Positions 16,114-24,339 of a stretch of 64,000 bases of DNA are shown piece after piece (the first letter of the stretch is position 1; every line of letters starts with the position of its first letter). Position numbers and translations under genes: made by a program. The notes below the pieces were generated by a model. The model saw only the letters and a program-made list of their open reading frames with translations. It had not been told where the DNA came from and ran no database searches. Origin of the DNA: Bacteroidetes bacterium ADurb.Bin174 (GTDB lineage: Bacteria > Bacteroidota > Bacteroidia > Bacteroidales > Paludibacteraceae); contig MWCX01000093.1 of assembly GCA_002070265.1 (NCBI GenBank), forward strand, positions 169,309 through 233,308. The letters run 5' to 3'.

Positions 16114-16950
16114 CTACACCGTATCCATAAAACTCCGCTGCACTTTATTAAACACTACCACCCCAATTCCCAACAGCACCACTGTAAATACAAAACTATA
16201 GGCCAAACTTCCCCATGAGAACTCACCCACTCCGAGCATACCATATTTGAAGGCTTCGAAGATGGAAGTGAGGGGGTTGAGCAACATGGCTAATCTGAGT
16301 TTTTCGTTAGTGATGGTACTGAGTGGATAAATAACCGGCGTGGCATACATCCACAATTGAACAATAAAAGTAAACAGGATGGTCAAATCACGGTATTTGG
16401 TGGTCATGGAAGAAATGATGATTCCAAAACCTAAGGACAACCCTGCCAACATAACGATTAACACTGGGAATAAGCATGCATAAACATTGGGTTGCACAGC
16501 TACACCAATGATGACGTAATAAATATATACAGCTAAAAAGAGTATAAACTGTATGCCCATGCGCACCAAATTGGAAGTCACAGTGGATAAAGGTACAATC
16601 AATCTCGGGAAATAGACTTTCCCGAAAATATGCTGATTGGCAGTAAAAGTAGAAGATGTTTTATTCAAACAATCGGAAAAATATTGCCACAACACAATAC
16701 CCGACAGGTAGAATAAGGGCTGTGGTAATCCGTCCGTACTGATTTTCGCAATACCGCCAAATACCACCATGTACATAATAGTAGTCAATATAGGCTGCAC
16801 GAAATACCAAGCCGGTCCGAGAATGGTCTGCTTATACTGCGTTACAATATCCCGCTTGATAAACATCGAAAACAAATCACGGTACTGCCAGAGTTCCTTG
16901 AAATCGACCTCAAATAAACGGTTTTTGGGTTTAATTATAGTGATGTACAT
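16114..16950 (-). CDS. wzm: Polysaccharide ABC exporter permease (Wzm-like)
   Basis: 278 aa from ATG 16950 (MYITIIKPKNRLFEVDFKEL); the frame can be extended to a TTG at 16962. It is an ABC-2 type permease of the O-antigen/capsule exporter class: an amphipathic N-terminus (LWQYRDLFSMFIKRDI), then about six hydrophobic segments, and the YRDLTILFTFIVQLWMYATP motif typical of these permeases. It pairs with Wzt. It is the promoter-proximal gene of the cluster, yet its upstream region is repeat sequence. Near-identical 7-bp repeat blocks flank it on both sides. Confidence 0.92.
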   Translation of the reverse strand: MYITIIKPKNRLFEVDFKELWQYRDLFSMFIKRDIVTQYKQTILGPAWYFVQPILTTIMYMVVFGGIAKISTDGLPQPLFYLSGIVLWQYFSDCLNKTSSTFTANQHIFGKVYFPRLIVPLSTVTSNLVRMGIQFILFLAVYIYYVIIGVAVQPNVYACLFPVLIVMLAGLSLGFGIIISSMTTKYRDLTILFTFIVQLWMYATPVIYPLSTITNEKLRLAMLLNPLTSIFEAFKYGMLGVGEFSWGSLAYSFVFTVVLLGIGVVVFNKVQRSFMDTV

Positions 16951-16966
16951 GATAAATATCAACGAA

Positions 16967-17011
16967 GAAGTTATGGAAGTTAAAGAAGTTAAAGAAGTTA
17001 GGGAAGTTAGC
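16967..17011. repeat. Five 9-bp tandem repeats upstream of wzm
   Basis: Units GAAGTTATG, GAAGTTAAA, GAAGTTAAA, GAAGTTAGG, GAAGTTAGC run from 16967 to 17011, starting 17 bp upstream of the wzm ATG. Copy-number change here would alter the 5' leader or promoter spacing of the exporter operon. Confidence 0.85.
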
Positions 17012-17058
17012 GTGTTCCGGGGTCTGGGGTCACGTGGTCTGATTCGTTCATCGTTTTT

Positions 17059-17104
17059 TGTCTTTGTTCTTTAATCTTTGTTCTCATCCGTTCTTCGTTC
17101 TTAG
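17059..17104. repeat. Degenerate 7-bp tandem repeats upstream of wzm (R2)
   Basis: 46 bp matching 16015-16067 in the same orientation except for one missing TGTTCTT-type unit and one C/T change. The array runs on into the stop region of the M3 peptidase gene at 17108. Confidence 0.85.
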
Positions 17105-17107
17105 TTT

Positions 17108-19201
17108 TTAGTTCTTCATTCTTACCCCGTTTCTCTTCAACAGCGCATCAATCGTTGGTTCCTGTCCTCTAAAGCGTTTGTAGAGTATCATGGGATGCTC
17201 TGTTCCACCTCGTTTGAGGATATTTTCGGCGAAAGATGCTGCAACTTCCTGATTAAAGATGCCTTTTTCTTTAAACACAGAGAAAGCGTCTGCATCCAGG
17301 ACTTCAGCCCATTTGTAACTGTAGTAGCCGGCCGCATAACCTCCTGAGAATATATGATTAAAAGACGGACTCATGCCGGTTTCGGGAATAGAAGGAAGAA
17401 CTTGTGTACTTGCCATGGCAGCCTTTTCTGCAGCAATAACATCATCTTCAAAAGGCTGTTCCAAACTGTGAAATGCCATGTCCAAATAGCCAAAACTCAA
17501 CTGACGCACACAAGCATAAGCCATGTTATAATTCTCGGCAGCCTTAATTTTCTCAATCAACTCGGCAGGAATTTGCTCACCCGTTTCATAATGTACGGCA
17601 AACTGATTTAGGAATTCTTTTTCAGAAGCCCAATTTTCCATGATTTGAGAGGGCAATTCGACAAAATCGCGATATACGCTTGTTCCGGACAGCGATTCGT
17701 AAGTACATTCGGTAATCATACCGTGAATAGCATGTCCGAATTCATGTAAAAATGTCGTTACTTCGTCATAAGTCAACAAAGCCGGCTTGGTCTCGGTAGG
17801 CCGCGTAAAATTCATTACAATGGTGATATGCGGGCGGCTATCTTTGCCGTCAGCATCTCTCCATTGACCCTTAAATTGGCTCATCCAGGCGCCGGGACGT
17901 TTGCCGTCACGCGGATGGAAATCCGTATAAAGTACAGAAACAAATCGACTATCTTTATCTTTTACCTCAAAAGCTTCTACTTCGGAATGATAGACAGGGA
18001 TGTCTTCATTTTTAACGAATTGCAAACCATACAACTGTGTGGCCAGGCCAAATACGCCTTTTTTAACGTTTTCCAATTCAAAATAGGGCTTGAGCAATTC
18101 ATCGTTCAAAGCATATTTTTCTTCTTTGAGTTTTTCAGCATAAAACGACCAATCCCAGGGTTGCACCTGAAAATCAGCTCCCAGACTGTTAGCGTAGGCT
18201 TGCACGGCTTTCACCTCTTCCACGGCATAAGGTTTATAAGCTACCAATAAATCATCCAGCAATTTATAAACATTGTCTTTATTTTCAGCCATACGATGCA
18301 CCAAAACTTTGTCGGCATAAGATGAATAACCTAATAAATTGGAAATTTTCAAGCGTATATTGACAATTTTCTTGATGATTTCACGGTTATCTGATTCGTT
18401 GCCGTTCATCGCACGGGTACTGTAAGCCATATAGAGTTCATGGCGCAAGTCACGATTTTCGGCATATTTCATCAATGGAACATAAGTAGTGACTTTCAGA
18501 TTCAACAACCAACCCTCCTGACCGGCATCCTTGGCATTCATAGCCAACATATCAAGCACATCCTGGGGAAGTCCGGACAATAAATTTTTATCGGTAATCA
18601 ATTTACTCCAGTTGTTGGTTTCTTTCAACACATTTTGTCCAAATTGCAAAGTAAGCAGGCTCAATTCTTTGGACAACTCACGATAAACAGCCTTATCGCC
18701 ATCCGAAAGGTTGGCGCCATTGTCAGCGAAGCTGTCATAAGTATCCTGTAGTAAACGGGTTTCCTCAGTATTCAATTGAAGTTGATCTTTTTGATCATAA
18801 ACTGCTTTCACTTTTGCAAATAGCTTTTCATTCAAACGAATGGCATTACTGTGTTCCGACATCAGAGGTGAAACTTGTTCGGCAATTTGCTGCAACTTAT
18901 CGTTGGTTTCAGCACTCAACATATTATAAAATGGTGAAGAAACGCGTGTCAACAAACTTCCGGAACGTTCCAAAGCCACAATGGTATTTTCAAAACCCGG
19001 AACTTCTTGATTACTTACAATAGCGTCAATTTCAGCCAAATGAATCTTCATGGCCTCTTTAAAAGCCGGAAGATAATGTTCGTTTTGAATTAAATGAAAA
19101 GGAATTGTTTCATAAGGAGTTTGGTACTTACTTAACAAGGGATTATCAGCGTAAGAAGTTGCAATCATTGATAGGATCAAAATTAAATTTATTACTCTCA
19201 T
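17108..19201 (-). CDS. dcp: M3 family metallopeptidase, peptidyl-dipeptidase Dcp-like, exported
   Basis: A 697-aa zinc peptidase of the thimet oligopeptidase family. Residues 1-19 (MRVINLILILSMIATSYAD) look like a signal peptide, so it probably acts in the periplasm. The catalytic HEFGH lies at 486-490, with the family context FLHEFGHAIHGM. The length and the N-terminal NPLLSKYQTPYETIPFHLI match bacterial peptidyl-dipeptidases, which remove C-terminal dipeptides. It is a single-gene unit on the minus strand, unrelated to the glycan cluster. Its 3' end merges with the 7-bp repeat array. Confidence 0.92.
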   Translation of the reverse strand: MRVINLILILSMIATSYADNPLLSKYQTPYETIPFHLIQNEHYLPAFKEAMKIHLAEIDAIVSNQEVPGFENTIVALERSGSLLTRVSSPFYNMLSAETNDKLQQIAEQVSPLMSEHSNAIRLNEKLFAKVKAVYDQKDQLQLNTEETRLLQDTYDSFADNGANLSDGDKAVYRELSKELSLLTLQFGQNVLKETNNWSKLITDKNLLSGLPQDVLDMLAMNAKDAGQEGWLLNLKVTTYVPLMKYAENRDLRHELYMAYSTRAMNGNESDNREIIKKIVNIRLKISNLLGYSSYADKVLVHRMAENKDNVYKLLDDLLVAYKPYAVEEVKAVQAYANSLGADFQVQPWDWSFYAEKLKEEKYALNDELLKPYFELENVKKGVFGLATQLYGLQFVKNEDIPVYHSEVEAFEVKDKDSRFVSVLYTDFHPRDGKRPGAWMSQFKGQWRDADGKDSRPHITIVMNFTRPTETKPALLTYDEVTTFLHEFGHAIHGMITECTYESLSGTSVYRDFVELPSQIMENWASEKEFLNQFAVHYETGEQIPAELIEKIKAAENYNMAYACVRQLSFGYLDMAFHSLEQPFEDDVIAAEKAAMASTQVLPSIPETGMSPSFNHIFSGGYAAGYYSYKWAEVLDADAFSVFKEKGIFNQEVAASFAENILKRGGTEHPMILYKRFRGQEPTIDALLKRNGVRMKN

Positions 19202-19239
19202 ACTTTTATTAGATTTTCAATTGACTCATTATACTAAAA

Positions 19240-19412
19240 GGGGAGCTGTCTCAAAACAAATATTAAACTGAAAAACAGCAAGGTTTCTTAGAAGCGTCCA
19301 AATGCAAGACACTGATATTGAAGGCAATAGGGGCAAATCTGCGTGTCTGCCCCGGTGACTGAGCCCGAATATCGAAAATAATGCAGTGGGTGGACATTTA
19401 TGAGAAACCGTC
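19240..19412 (-). mobile_element. Interspersed MITE-like repeat, copy 1
   Basis: The minus strand aligns along its length with the plus strand of 36793-36984. Shared blocks include TCTCATAA near one end, GGGCAGACACGCA centrally, TTTGGAC and CTTCTAA, and AATATTTGTTTTGAG near the other end. The ends GACGGTTTCTCATAA and GGAGCTGTCTCAAAA are imperfect terminal inverted repeats. The central part can fold (GGGGCAGA with TTTGCCCC). No open reading frame of note. It fills the gap between two minus-strand genes. Confidence 0.75.
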
Positions 19413-19416
19413 ATTT

Positions 19417-20778
19417 TTAATGGTTTCTATTGATAATTATTTTTTGTTTCAATCGTTGATTGTCATCGGTTGCAACCATAATCATATACATACCATCGGG
19501 TAAGTTTGTTAAATCAACAATGCCGGTAAAATATTGATTCACATTGCTCTTGATAAGCATACCGTTTATATCGTATACTCTCCAACTGTCAACACAATAA
19601 TCTTGCGGACTGATGTAAAACAAACCGTCAGACGGATTGGGATATATTTTTAGCCAACCCATTTCAGAATTAATATGCGTTATTACCGAGGTATCTGTGA
19701 TGATGTATTTGATTTCTATTTGATCTGCATCCATCAATGCGATTTCGCCGTTGAAATAGTAAGGAATGCAAGTATTAGCATAACTGTCGGTTTCTCCACC
19801 CCAGAAATTATATTTGGATTCTATTAAATTGGGTTGATTGTTAGACTTATCGCTATATTCTATGGTGAATATCTTTCTCCATTGATTATAAATGGGTTGA
19901 TACATTATTTTTTGCTCCAACAAGCCGTCCGCATCATAAATATATTCATATTGTGTATTAGGCTTCCAAAACAAACCGTCATGGTGGTAATACAATTCAC
20001 GAATCAAATTTTGACTGCTATCATACAAATATATTAATTTGGTCAGATTTTCCCATTTTTCATTTTTTTCATTCCATTTTTTAGATACTTGTTCCACCTG
20101 ATTACCTGTAATTTGATCGTACCGATTTACAGTTAACATATTTCGAATACGTTCATTATCGCTTCTTTTATAAAATATAACAGAATCCTGCTGATTGTTG
20201 TCATTATACTTATAATCAATGATCAGTACCGTATCAAGCATTGATGATGAACGACTTAAAATGATTTGATTGCTCAATTGATCTTCATTATTGTAATTAA
20301 ACAATATCTTCTTCGTCACATTGTCATCATTTTTAACACTATCGTATTTGATGACAGTCACTAATTTTTCACCTTGGTGAATATATGAGGTTATTTGTTG
20401 TATAGTTTCGATATTATTGATAAACACGGTGTGAATCTCTTCATTTTTTTGATTACCGGAATAAATCGTTTGAATCAAGGATGTAGTTTTCCAATTATTA
20501 TCTTCTCTTTTCAATTCACGTTGTAATACGCATTGACCGGCTTCATAAATCCATTCTGTCCGTTCAATGGGATAAAAAGTAGCTCTGTCGTCGGCAACAG
20601 ACTTGTTTTCAATATTTTTATTGTGATTTTCATCATAGTAATAGGTATATTTAAACACACTATCTCGTCTTTGAACATTGATTTCTCTTGCCAAGGGCTG
20701 CTCCTGAGCCGTAATGTAATTATTGAATAGCAGAATTAGTGTCAAACACGGTAAAATCATCCTATATATCAAGGGCAT
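19417..20778 (-). CDS. T9SS-secreted protein with type A sorting domain
   Basis: 453 aa from ATG 20778 (a GTG at 20787 is also possible). An N-terminal signal peptide (MILPCLTLILLFNNYITAQ) is followed by about 340 residues rich in Tyr/Asn/Gln with recurring YxYDxxxxL patterns (LIYLYDSSQNLIREL, YEYIYDADGLLEQKI), reminiscent of YD/Rhs-like beta repeats. The last ~80 residues carry the T9SS type A tail: LKIYPNPSDGLFYI, WRVYDINGMLI, LPDGMYMIMV, QKIIIN. It is therefore probably exported and surface-anchored or released through T9SS. Function of the repeat body is unknown. Confidence 0.85.
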   Translation of the reverse strand: MPLIYRMILPCLTLILLFNNYITAQEQPLAREINVQRRDSVFKYTYYYDENHNKNIENKSVADDRATFYPIERTEWIYEAGQCVLQRELKREDNNWKTTSLIQTIYSGNQKNEEIHTVFINNIETIQQITSYIHQGEKLVTVIKYDSVKNDDNVTKKILFNYNNEDQLSNQIILSRSSSMLDTVLIIDYKYNDNNQQDSVIFYKRSDNERIRNMLTVNRYDQITGNQVEQVSKKWNEKNEKWENLTKLIYLYDSSQNLIRELYYHHDGLFWKPNTQYEYIYDADGLLEQKIMYQPIYNQWRKIFTIEYSDKSNNQPNLIESKYNFWGGETDSYANTCIPYYFNGEIALMDADQIEIKYIITDTSVITHINSEMGWLKIYPNPSDGLFYISPQDYCVDSWRVYDINGMLIKSNVNQYFTGIVDLTNLPDGMYMIMVATDDNQRLKQKIIINRNH

Positions 20779-20823
20779 ATGGTTCACAATATTGCTTAAT
20801 TATTTTTCATTTATAAAATCCGC

Positions 20824-20831
20824 CAAATATA
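20824..20831 (-). promoter_or_regulatory. -7 box upstream of the T9SS-secreted protein
   Basis: TATATTTG on the minus strand fits TAnnTTTG and lies 46 bp before the ATG. No clear TTTG at the -33 position, so support is partial. Confidence 0.45.
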
Positions 20832-20975
20832 GCGATTTTTTTTATATTTTTCACACATTCCTGCATTTAATAAATACATTGTTTATACAAGTCAAAAAAT
20901 GGATAAGGATACGAGTAACGAGTAAAAAGTGAAGTTGAATATTAATTTAAGACAGCACCATAAACAAAATTTTAC

Positions 20976-20983
20976 TACTTTTG
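20976..20983 (+). promoter_or_regulatory. -7 box upstream of the sugar transferase-wzi unit
   Basis: TACTTTTG fits TAnnTTTG and lies 38 bp before the ATG at 21022. It is the only such box found in the divergent intergenic region on this strand. The -33 element is not clear. Confidence 0.5.
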
Positions 20984-21021
20984 TGGCATTGCATCTGTTT
21001 TAAACCAAGCGGCATTACCTA

Positions 21022-22561
21022 ATGGTAAAAAAATCAAGTCAATTGCTATACAACTTTTCCTCCTTGGCAGCTATCATCACTGATATACTGTTGATTGCTC
21101 TGTCATTTCTTATTGTTGTAGCAGTTTCTCCTGTTTCTGTTTCTGTTTTTTTTCAGCAATATTTCAATTTTGTACCGTACTATGCTGTTGGCTGGCTGCT
21201 AGCTTCATTTTTTTTCAAACGTTATATCGGTAAGATTTCTGCAAACTATCAAACCAACATTTTAAAGTTTTTGTGGAATGTTTTGATTGTGCAGACTCTT
21301 ATTGTTGTGCTGAGTTTTACTCCTTTGGTTTCAATCTCTTCGCTCAAAATGAGTATCAGCTTTTCGACTCTGCTCTTTTCTTTCGGATCCATCTTTTATA
21401 TCATTCACTATTCTATTAAGAGTGCTACTGAGTATAAAGACTTTATCGAAATCGAAAAGTATGAGCCGGAAGAAACAAAAATTGCAATCGAAAAGTTAGA
21501 TGATGCAAGTTTTCAGATATTGGTCGATTCTATCAAAGAATACAGCAGTGAGAAAGCCTTTAATTTCATTGCCCGACACATTGATTTTAGCATTAAAAAT
21601 AACCTGATTACATTTTCAGCAAATTATTACGACATCAAGTCCAAACCTAAAGACAGATACGTCAGCGTTGTAGCATTCAACAAACTGAATAACGTCAGGG
21701 GTATCAACAAGCTGTTTTCGATAGTGAATCAAAAACTTCCAATGGAAGGAACTTTTACTTGTTGCTTTGAACAAAGAAGTACACGCAAAAAAAGGATCTA
21801 CGACAAGTATCCTCGGGGAATCAATCATATAGTTTATTTCTTCGACTATTTGACCAAAAGGGTAATTCCTAAAATATTTTCATTGGATAAAGTTTACTAC
21901 GACATCACAATAAGGTAAAGACAGGGTATTATCAAAAACAGAAGTCTTGGGTAGATTGGTATATTGCGGCTATGATATAGTTGATGTAAAAAAATATGAT
22001 GGGATCACCTATGTAGTGGCGAAAAAGATAAAAAACTTAGACACCATCTTGGAGAGAAGAAAATATGGGGCACTTCTGACCTTAAAACGTGTCGGCAAAA
22101 ACGGCGAATTGTTCAACGTATATAAGTTTCGAACAATGTTTCCTTATGCCGAATATTTGCAAGCTTATGTTTTTAAAACTTATATGCTCCAAAAAGGAGG
22201 GAAAATCAACAAGGATATACGTGTTAATACAGTCGGAAAATTTATGCGCAAGTATTGGATTGATGAATTACCGATGTTTATAAATATCTTGCGCGGAGAA
22301 ATGAAAATAGTCGGAGTAAGACCACTCAGTCAACTGTATTATAGTTTATATACCCCTGAACTACAACAAGCAAGAATACGCTACAAACCGGGATTATTAC
22401 CCCCGTTTTATGCTGATTTACCTGAGACCTTGGAACAAATTCAGGGTTCAGAAATGCGATATCTGCGTAATTGCAAAAAATACGGTACTTTTATTACCGA
22501 CCTGAAGTATTTTTTTAAAATAATGCATAATATTATCATTCGCAGAGCCAAAAGTGCTTGA
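21022..22561 (+). pseudogene. Priming sugar transferase (WcaJ/PglC-type) split by a frameshift
   Basis: Two consecutive frames form one family-length protein. Frame 1 (21022-21918, 298 aa) has several membrane segments, then the ARHIDFS...NNVRGINKLFSIVNQKLP and YFFDYLTKRVIPK parts. Frame 2 (open from 21914 to 22561) continues with DRVLSKTEVLGRLVYCGYDIV and the catalytic core: FNVYKFRTMF, DELPMFINILRGEMKIVGVRPLS and KPGLLPPFYADLP. The join falls in ACAATA-A-GGTAAAGAC (about 21908-21922). Restoring the reading needs a +1 shift, or two added bases to make AAA. Intact homologues transfer a sugar-1-phosphate to undecaprenyl phosphate. Either the gene is broken, or the base call is wrong, or frameshifting occurs; both halves otherwise look well conserved. 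Confidence 0.8.
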
Positions 22562-22591
22562 TTAAAAACTATACTAAAATCTTGGTATCCA

Positions 22592-24331
22592 ATGAAAAAA
22601 TATCTATTATCTTTTTTTGTCTGCATCTTCATTAATCTGATGGGAACAGCGCAAGACATTTCCAATCATATCTCTTATACCCGCATTTATGATTTTTTAG
22701 ACGAATTGGCAAATGATGGATTTATTGAACTGAATTCAGCCGTTAAGCCTTATTCTCAATTATTGATTGCCAATAAATTGGAGGAAGTCCGAAAAAATTA
22801 CGTTGACCAGGCAACTAATAGAAAACTGACCAAGCGACAATTGAAAGAATTGCAGTATTTTCTCAATGAATATGCTTTAGAGCTGGATCAAATGCCTGAA
22901 AGCAAGATTTATTTATTCAAAAACAAACATTTTTTTACTTCCTTAATTCCTCCGGTAATCAATTACAAAGATGATTATTTCAAGGCACGCATCATCCCTA
23001 TCTTAGGAATGCACCTTCAATACAATGACAATGGCAACATCACAAAAAGGTGGTATGGTGCCGAATTTCAGGGGATGATTGGGAGAAACATTTCCATCTA
23101 CGGAAGTTTACGCGACATCTCACAAACGGGAGCCGGTCCGCTTTCAGGTCCTACCTACCTAAATGACGAACCTGGCTACGAATATACGTTTGGAGCTGAT
23201 TTCAGCGATTCGAGAGGTGGAATCAAATATGCCAATCGGTATTTTTCTATCGGATTGATAAAAGATAATATTGTTTGGGGTGATAATTATCATGGATCCA
23301 ACATCTTATCGGGAAGAACGCCTTCCATTCCCATGATTTATTTACAAGTAAAACCTGCTCCTTGGTTTGAACTCAATTATTTCCACGGATGGCTTGTATC
23401 CAATGTATTGGATTCAACCTATCATTACCTTGAAAATGAGACTACCATCCATTATCGCCCTGGCAACAAGTATATGGCAGCTAATTTACTCACTTTCACT
23501 CCCCTTAAAAATTTAAAATTATCCATAGGGAATGCCATTGTATATGCAGAAAGAACGGTACAACCGGTTTATTTTATTCCGATAGCTTTTTATAAATCCA
23601 TTGATCACACGCTAACAAAAGGATTGGGCGTAGAAAACCAAAACTCTCAGTTGTTTTTTAATATCAGCTCCAGAAATATCCCTCATACACATCTTTTTGC
23701 AACTGCATTTGTAGACGAAATGCAATTGCGAAGATTTCGTCCCGACAGTCCGGATAAAAATCCCATCTCTTATAAAGCAGGAGCACATATCACTAACTTT
23801 CCGCTGAAGAATATATCGCTTGTTGCTGAATATACACGAAGCAACATCATCAACTACAAACATTCCATTCCAAACTTGACATACACTTCCAACAGCTATA
23901 TTTTAGGTCATTTTTTAGGAGATAACTCTCAAGATATCTATGCCGCCATCAATTACAAGCCCATACGTGGATTAGATTTTAAATTATTTTACAACAACGC
24001 ACAGCATGGCAATGAGTACGAATACAGAAGGCGCGGCGAAGATCAGAATGGTTTGTACGGAACCATCATTGGCATCATCAGTAATCCTTCTTTGGGTGAT
24101 ATCATATGGAGTAACCAAACTTTCGGATTGCATATTACTTACGAAGTTTTCAGAAATTCTTATGCCATTATTAAATTGGAAAATTCCGACATTCGAGGTC
24201 ATGATGCTTCCTCTGAAGTGGCTTATGGTGAAATCAGGATGACTGCTCAGGAGGCTTTGGACAGGTTTACACCGGCATTTTTACAGGGTAACAATACTAC
24301 CTTGACGATGGGATTCAGTTTTGGATTTTGA
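22592..24331 (+). CDS. Capsule assembly Wzi family outer-membrane protein
   Basis: A 579-aa protein with a signal peptide (MKKYLLSFFVCIFINLMGTAQ). An N-terminal helical segment (YTRIYDFLDELANDGFIEL...AVKPYSQLLIANKLEEV) is a family hallmark; an aromatic-rich, beta-strand-dominated body (probable outer-membrane barrel) follows, ending FTLGFSFGF-like as GFSFGF. Wzi-type lectins help attach capsular polysaccharide to the outer membrane. It follows the priming transferase by 30 bp on the same strand, which supports a shared role in capsule production. Confidence 0.85.
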   Translation: MKKYLLSFFVCIFINLMGTAQDISNHISYTRIYDFLDELANDGFIELNSAVKPYSQLLIANKLEEVRKNYVDQATNRKLTKRQLKELQYFLNEYALELDQMPESKIYLFKNKHFFTSLIPPVINYKDDYFKARIIPILGMHLQYNDNGNITKRWYGAEFQGMIGRNISIYGSLRDISQTGAGPLSGPTYLNDEPGYEYTFGADFSDSRGGIKYANRYFSIGLIKDNIVWGDNYHGSNILSGRTPSIPMIYLQVKPAPWFELNYFHGWLVSNVLDSTYHYLENETTIHYRPGNKYMAANLLTFTPLKNLKLSIGNAIVYAERTVQPVYFIPIAFYKSIDHTLTKGLGVENQNSQLFFNISSRNIPHTHLFATAFVDEMQLRRFRPDSPDKNPISYKAGAHITNFPLKNISLVAEYTRSNIINYKHSIPNLTYTSNSYILGHFLGDNSQDIYAAINYKPIRGLDFKLFYNNAQHGNEYEYRRRGEDQNGLYGTIIGIISNPSLGDIIWSNQTFGLHITYEVFRNSYAIIKLENSDIRGHDASSEVAYGEIRMTAQEALDRFTPAFLQGNNTTLTMGFSFGF

Positions 24332-24339
24332 AACGAAAT

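Noticed and set aside
16967-17011. Five regular 9-bp units, considered as a CRISPR-like array
   Set aside because: No spacers and units far too short; simple tandem repeat.
20935-20965. TTAATTTAAGACAGCACC resembling the end of the MITE-like repeat
   Set aside because: Match is weak and the rest of the element is missing; not distinguishable from chance.
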